Below are positions 59,905 through 64,000 of a stretch of 64,000 nucleotides of DNA, piece by piece (position 1 is the first letter of the stretch; each line of letters opens with the position of its first letter). The DNA lies in NCBI GenBank assembly GCA_031271815.1, contig JAISVA010000027.1, positions 62,001 through 126,000 of the forward strand, read 5' to 3'. The position numbers and the translations under genes were made by a program. This stretch comes from Prevotellaceae bacterium (GTDB lineage Bacteria; Bacteroidota; Bacteroidia; Bacteroidales; Paludibacteraceae). The notes under the pieces are model-generated. The model ran no database searches and was not told where the DNA came from. It worked only from the letters and a program-made list of their open reading frames with translations.

Positions 59905-62900
59905 TTAAAATTTAATATTATAAGTTATAAACGGAATCGGCGCCCCGAAAATGGAAAGCTTATATCCCTTGATTTTAGCCGGTTCTCCTTCCTTTTCCTT
60001 TTCGGAAACGTAGTAAATCGAGTAAGCGTTTTGTCTGCCGGTTACATTATACACACCGAATGAGATTGAACTGTGCGTGAGTAGCGTCAACTTGTGGCTC
60101 GGCTCAATGTTGAATGCGATGTCCATCCGGAAGTAATCCGGAATCCGGTATGTATTCCGGTCGGTGTAGTAGGCAAATTCCCTGTCCGACGTCGCGTCAT
60201 AATATTTCCCGGCAGGAATGGTGATTGGTCTGCCGGTGCTGTAATCGAGGTTTACCGAGCAACTGTACCGCTTGGTAAAACGGTAATTGCCAACCAGTTT
60301 AAAATCATGCGGCTTGTCGTAATCCGTAGGATACCAGCTGCCGTCATTGACCGGATTAGCGATCAATTTGTCGCTTTGCCGCAGGAATGTCCGCGAGTAG
60401 GTATAGCTTAGCCATCCATTGAGTTTTCCTTCCGGTTTTTTAAGCGAAAATTCTGCACCATAGGCGTAGCCTTCGGTGTTGATTACGTCGGTTTCGATGT
60501 GATGGTTCATCAGTATTTGCGCACCGCTGCGGTAATCTAAGTAATCGCTCAGTTTTTTGTAATAACCTTCCACAGAAAGCAGGTACGTTTTTCGGGGCGT
60601 ATCATAATAGAAACCGGTTGCCGCCTGCCATCCTTTTTGCGGACGGATATTGGCATCGCTCAGCTTCCATGTGTCGGTGGGCGACATAATAGCGGTATTC
60701 GACAGCTTGTGGATGTACTGTTGCATTGTATTGAAACCGGCTTTCACGGAAAGATTTTCAGCCAGTATATAGCGGGATGACAGCCTGAATTCGGGTCCTG
60801 CGTATGTTTTGAATACCTTGCCGGAATTGACGCTTACGGAACCGGTAATCGTAGATTCGTCGGGCAGCAATCCCGGGTCGTATGTATAATAATTGCGTGG
60901 TCCGAAAGCGTTAAACATTGAAAAGCGAACGCCGGCGGTTACGGAAAACCGGTCGGTCAAGTCCCATTGATCTTCGAGATAAAGGGCAGATTCCAGCGCT
61001 TTTTCGTTTTGTAACCGGTCAAGCTTTATCTTCGAATTATCTCCGTATGGTTCAAACGTTCCGGGATTGAGGTCATAGAACATTGATTTTAAGCCGAAAT
61101 TCAGTATATGCCTGCCCAAATCATAAGTAAAGTCTGATTTTATAAACAGATGGTCAATATTGAACGAAAGCATATAGGCGGTTGAATCTGCGTTTTCGTC
61201 GGCTGAAGTCAGGTAATCGTAATGATCATATCCGAAGGTCAAATCGACAAATGACCGGTCGTTAAAAAAATGTTTCCATTTCGCAGAGGCGTTCATGTTG
61301 CTGTAAGCATATTGCTGATTCCCGCTGAAAGAAAACCGGTCGCGACTGTAATATCCGAAAACGGTCAGATAGTTTTTTTCATTGAATTTATGGCTCAATA
61401 CGGTTCCGACATCGTAAAACCCGGCGGTTCCGTTGCTGTAGCCGCTTTTTTCAGGCAGTAATTTCAGCAGGTAGTCCGAGTAAGTTGTTCTTCCGCTGAG
61501 CAAGACGGACGTTTTCCCTTTGATAACAGGTATTTCGAGTGTCAGTTTACTCGTAATCAATCCTAATCCGGCTGAACCGGTAAATTTTTCCTTGTTTGCT
61601 TCTTTGCCGTTTATATCCAAAACGGACGAAATCCTGCCCCCGTATTTTGCAGGGATGCTGCTTTTATACAATTCCGCCTCTTTTATCATATCTGAGTTGA
61701 AGGCGGAAAAAAGACCGAAAAGGTGGTTCGGATTGTAGATGGTTCCGTCATTGAACAGGATGAGGTTTTGATCGGTTGCTCCCCCCCGCACGTTATAGCC
61801 CGATGAGGCTTCGCCTACTGTTTTTACGCCCGGCAGCGACTGGATAACGCTTAATATATCCGCCTCGCCGAACGCCGCAGGTATGTTTTTTATTTGAGGT
61901 ATCTGGACTTTTTCTGTCCCCAACTGTATGTTTCTCACATTATTCACCCGTTGGGCGGTAACGGTAACTTCCTCTAATTGTTGCGGTTCTTCCGCCAGTT
62001 CAATGTTTAATGCGCCATCTCCGTAGAGTTGCAGCTGACGGCGTGAGGTATTGATATTCATTCCGCTGATTTCAAGCTGGACACGTCCGGAAGGCAACCG
62101 GATAGCATAATTTCCTTTTACATCGGTGGTGGCAACCGTGTGAGGCTCTTTCAGCATAATGTTAACTCCCGGCAACGGCAACTCCGTCTTGGAATCAATC
62201 ACTTTTCCTCTCAATGTTACATAGTCGGGAATCGTTTTACGGTACGTGTCGCCCACCGGATAGATCAAGTTTTCCGAAATGGCGGCGGCGATTTTTGGGG
62301 TTTCCTTTTCCGTCCTGTTTCCTTTTTCCGGAACTGCCTGCGCTTCGAGGGCAGTGTCCTGTGGTTCGGGCTTGCAGGTTAATGCCGGTGAAAGCGTGGT
62401 GTCCAGCTCTTGAAAAAGGTTGCTTGCGTTATAAAATGTATCTTGCCGTGATTTTTCAAAAGAGATATTATTGGCGGCGGAAGTGCCGTTTATCTCCGGA
62501 TAATCGGGATTTGTTGAAATCAGCGTCTCAATATAGCCGGTTAAAGAGACGACGCTTTCTTCCGTATCTTTTTTGAAATTTAATTTGTTATCCGACACAA
62601 ACACACTGATTTGCTTTTTGTATTGTGGAAATATTCCGGAAAACGCCCCTTCGTTTTTAACCGCATAATACCGGTTGTTGTAAAACAGGTAATAACGCGA
62701 CTTATGCAAAAAATAGTTAGGAATGGCGTCTTGCTGCGCCGTTTTGCTGGGTATATACTCGTCTTTACAAAGCAGCTGCATTTTTTTTCCGGCATGCAAC
62801 CGGGTGTAATATCCGGGCTTCAGTTTGCTCTTTTTCGGCGGATTCAGCCAGACAAAAGTTTTGTCATACATTTGTACCTCTTCTACATATTGAGGATTGA

Positions 62901-63228
62901 GGATGATTTTGAATTGCTTCTCCGGCGAAAATACAACTAATTGTTCCTCATATAAATCTAAACGCGCTTTCAGATCCGGATAGCGGTTTTTCCGGTAAAT
63001 AATCGTTGCATTCGTGAAATCGGGACTTCGGTAATAAGGTAAATTCTCGTATTTCGAGGCGTTATAGCCAACTTCCCTTTTCCCGTTGTATATTCCGGCA
63101 TAAATTCCCGCCTGTTGCAGGTAGTTCATTACCGGAACATCCTGGGCGCTTATCCGGACACTGAAAATAATTACCATACACAGGACAGACAAATGAAATT
63201 TCGCTTGTGATATGTTTGTTTTATGCAT
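59905..63228 (-). CDS. TonB-dependent receptor with an extra N-terminal domain
   Basis: 1107 residues. Signal peptide (about 1-28, RISAQ); an extra domain (about 60-235) with LDLYEEQLVVFSP, YYLFYNNRYYAVKNEGAFSG and KKQISVFVSDNKL; a Pro/Glu-rich linker; a carboxypeptidase regulatory-like domain (about 337-415, GKVIDSKTELPLPGVNIML); plug (about 440-545, ILSVIQSLPGVKTVGEASSG then YNVRGGATDQNLILFNDGTI); and a 22-strand barrel ending in Phe. It imports an unknown ligand with TonB energy. The extra domain resembles stand-alone secreted Bacteroidota proteins of unknown function. It is first in the operon with DUF4249 and MG2/plug genes. Confidence 0.93.
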   Translation of the reverse strand: MHKTNISQAKFHLSVLCMVIIFSVRISAQDVPVMNYLQQAGIYAGIYNGKREVGYNASKYENLPYYRSPDFTNATIIYRKNRYPDLKARLDLYEEQLVVFSPEKQFKIILNPQYVEEVQMYDKTFVWLNPPKKSKLKPGYYTRLHAGKKMQLLCKDEYIPSKTAQQDAIPNYFLHKSRYYLFYNNRYYAVKNEGAFSGIFPQYKKQISVFVSDNKLNFKKDTEESVVSLTGYIETLISTNPDYPEINGTSAANNISFEKSRQDTFYNASNLFQELDTTLSPALTCKPEPQDTALEAQAVPEKGNRTEKETPKIAAAISENLIYPVGDTYRKTIPDYVTLRGKVIDSKTELPLPGVNIMLKEPHTVATTDVKGNYAIRLPSGRVQLEISGMNINTSRRQLQLYGDGALNIELAEEPQQLEEVTVTAQRVNNVRNIQLGTEKVQIPQIKNIPAAFGEADILSVIQSLPGVKTVGEASSGYNVRGGATDQNLILFNDGTIYNPNHLFGLFSAFNSDMIKEAELYKSSIPAKYGGRISSVLDINGKEANKEKFTGSAGLGLITSKLTLEIPVIKGKTSVLLSGRTTYSDYLLKLLPEKSGYSNGTAGFYDVGTVLSHKFNEKNYLTVFGYYSRDRFSFSGNQQYAYSNMNASAKWKHFFNDRSFVDLTFGYDHYDYLTSADENADSTAYMLSFNIDHLFIKSDFTYDLGRHILNFGLKSMFYDLNPGTFEPYGDNSKIKLDRLQNEKALESALYLEDQWDLTDRFSVTAGVRFSMFNAFGPRNYYTYDPGLLPDESTITGSVSVNSGKVFKTYAGPEFRLSSRYILAENLSVKAGFNTMQQYIHKLSNTAIMSPTDTWKLSDANIRPQKGWQAATGFYYDTPRKTYLLSVEGYYKKLSDYLDYRSGAQILMNHHIETDVINTEGYAYGAEFSLKKPEGKLNGWLSYTYSRTFLRQSDKLIANPVNDGSWYPTDYDKPHDFKLVGNYRFTKRYSCSVNLDYSTGRPITIPAGKYYDATSDREFAYYTDRNTYRIPDYFRMDIAFNIEPSHKLTLLTHSSISFGVYNVTGRQNAYSIYYVSEKEKEGEPAKIKGYKLSIFGAPIPFITYNIKF

Positions 63229-63422
63229 AATCTTTATTATTAAACAGCTTCCTTAATAAATAGCCTCAGGATTCTTTATTCTTGAACCGTAAATATATGA
63301 AATTTAAAATGATTATTCTTTAATAAAATCAGTTGAAATTAAGCTATGTAACTTTGGCCGCTTATTCCTTGAATCGCCTTTCAATTAAATTTAAACAAGC
63401 GTAGATCATTGTCTAATCTTTT

Positions 63423-64000
63423 TCAAAAGCACTTCTTAAATCGAATCAAAAATTCCTGCGCTTCTTCCATACTGAGCGAAAGCGGCGGAAGTAACCGGAT
63501 AATATGCGTTCCTGCAACGCCGGTGAACACTTTCTGTTCGAAAAGCAATTCGGAACGGATTTCCTTAACCGGTTGTTCGAATTCCATTCCGATCATCAAG
63601 CCTAAACCTCTGACTTCTTTGATTCCGGGAAGTTTTTTAAGTTCCGAAATCAGGAAATCGCCCACTTTTCCGGCATTTTCAATCAGCTGTTCTTCTTTCA
63701 TAATTTCCAGTACGGCAATCGCGCCGGCGCAACCGAGCTGATTTCCTCCGAAGGTAGTTCCGAGCTGCCCGTAAATAGCCTTAAATTCCTGACTGATAAG
63801 CACACCCGCCATCGGGAAGCCGTTGCAGATGCCTTTTGCTACGGTAATAATATCCGGTTTTATGCCGGCATGCTGGTGTGCGAAAAATTTACCGCTCCGT
63901 CCGTAGCCCGACTGTATTTCGTCGAGAATAAGAACCGTGCCTGTCTCGGTGCAAATTGCGCGTAACTTTTGCATAAACTGATTGTCGGGCGTGTAGATCC
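63423..64000 (-). CDS. argD: Acetylornithine aminotransferase, C-terminal part
   Basis: The frame is open past the right edge (codons for IYTPDNQF precede the first Met at 63974), so the gene is 5'-truncated by the window; about 192 residues are seen. LILDEIQSGYGRSGKFFAHQ, then ITVAKGICNGFPMAGVLIS (the PLP Lys in AKG), GTTFGGNQLGCAGAIAVLEI and GLGLMIGMEFEQP match class III aminotransferases of the ArgD type. It transfers the amino group in arginine synthesis. The gap 63229-63422 before the receptor gene shows no other gene. Confidence 0.88.
   Translation of the reverse strand, partial: IYTPDNQFMQKLRAICTETGTVLILDEIQSGYGRSGKFFAHQHAGIKPDIITVAKGICNGFPMAGVLISQEFKAIYGQLGTTFGGNQLGCAGAIAVLEIMKEEQLIENAGKVGDFLISELKKLPGIKEVRGLGLMIGMEFEQPVKEIRSELLFEQKVFTGVAGTHIIRLLPPLSLSMEEAQEFLIRFKKCF

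Overview
The window looks like a chromosome segment of a Bacteroidota member, most likely order Bacteroidales. The evidence is the gene families (DUF6089, DUF4249, DUF2027-Smr, PCMD, BASS-type transporter, VorB-type 2-oxoacid:ferredoxin oxidoreductase, paired OmpH/Skp genes after bamA), the absence of strong Shine-Dalgarno sites, and many copies of the Bacteroidota -7 promoter box TAnnTTTG just upstream of genes. One secreted glycoside hydrolase ends in what looks like a type IX secretion sorting domain, which argues for a T9SS-bearing lineage rather than Bacteroides itself. Genus cannot be fixed from sequence alone. The oxygen-sensitive 2-oxoacid:ferredoxin oxidoreductase suits an anaerobe. 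No rRNA, tRNA, CRISPR array, intact transposase or prophage was seen.

Layout. 1-4.7 kb: tail of a DUF559-like gene, then reverse-strand envelope genes (two-domain lipoprotein, beta-barrel protein, PCMD lipoprotein, TolC). 4.8-8.5 kb: reverse operon miaB, FHA/zinc-ribbon gene, alkD-like gene, ruvB, divergent from lptB. 9.4-13.9 kb: CNNM/CBS membrane protein, FMN-binding protein, GlsB-like protein, BASS transporter, a broken carbohydrate-binding gene and a TPR protein. 13.9-24.1 kb: pgpH-like phosphodiesterase, then the envelope-biogenesis run DUF6089-uppS-bamA-skp-skp-murI, then pepT. 24.4-27.1 kb: reverse operon for a four-subunit 2-oxoacid:ferredoxin oxidoreductase. 27.5-33.6 kb: double CDGSH protein, an aspartate-type aminotransferase, and reverse biotin genes bioB, bioA, bioF. 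33.6-42.4 kb: NlpC/P60-LysM hydrolase, folK, purE, thiL, GH5 hydrolase, lpxI, a kinase-RapZ fusion, and rpsF-rpsR-rplI. 42.5-51.3 kb: TonB-receptor pseudogene, a two-component pair, an A+T-rich AAA ATPase/nuclease-like pair behind rseP, dxr, and a catalytically degenerate M23 protein. 51.5-64 kb: lipoprotein, DUF2027-Smr protein, queA, Rpn-nuclease remnant, Uup-type ABC-F ATPase, a TonB receptor-DUF4249-MG2/plug operon, and the start-truncated end of argD.

Most of the content is core metabolism and envelope assembly: LPS (lptB, lpxI), outer membrane proteins (bamA, skp), undecaprenyl phosphate and peptidoglycan (uppS, murI, kinase-RapZ), isoprenoids (dxr), and cofactors (biotin, thiamine, folate). 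The unusual layer is a set of short dispersed repeats that sit between genes and in places have become part of them (N-terminus of the PCMD lipoprotein, C-terminus of BioB, end of the ferredoxin subunit). There are also three recognisable pseudogenes and one probable imported two-gene ATPase/nuclease-like module.
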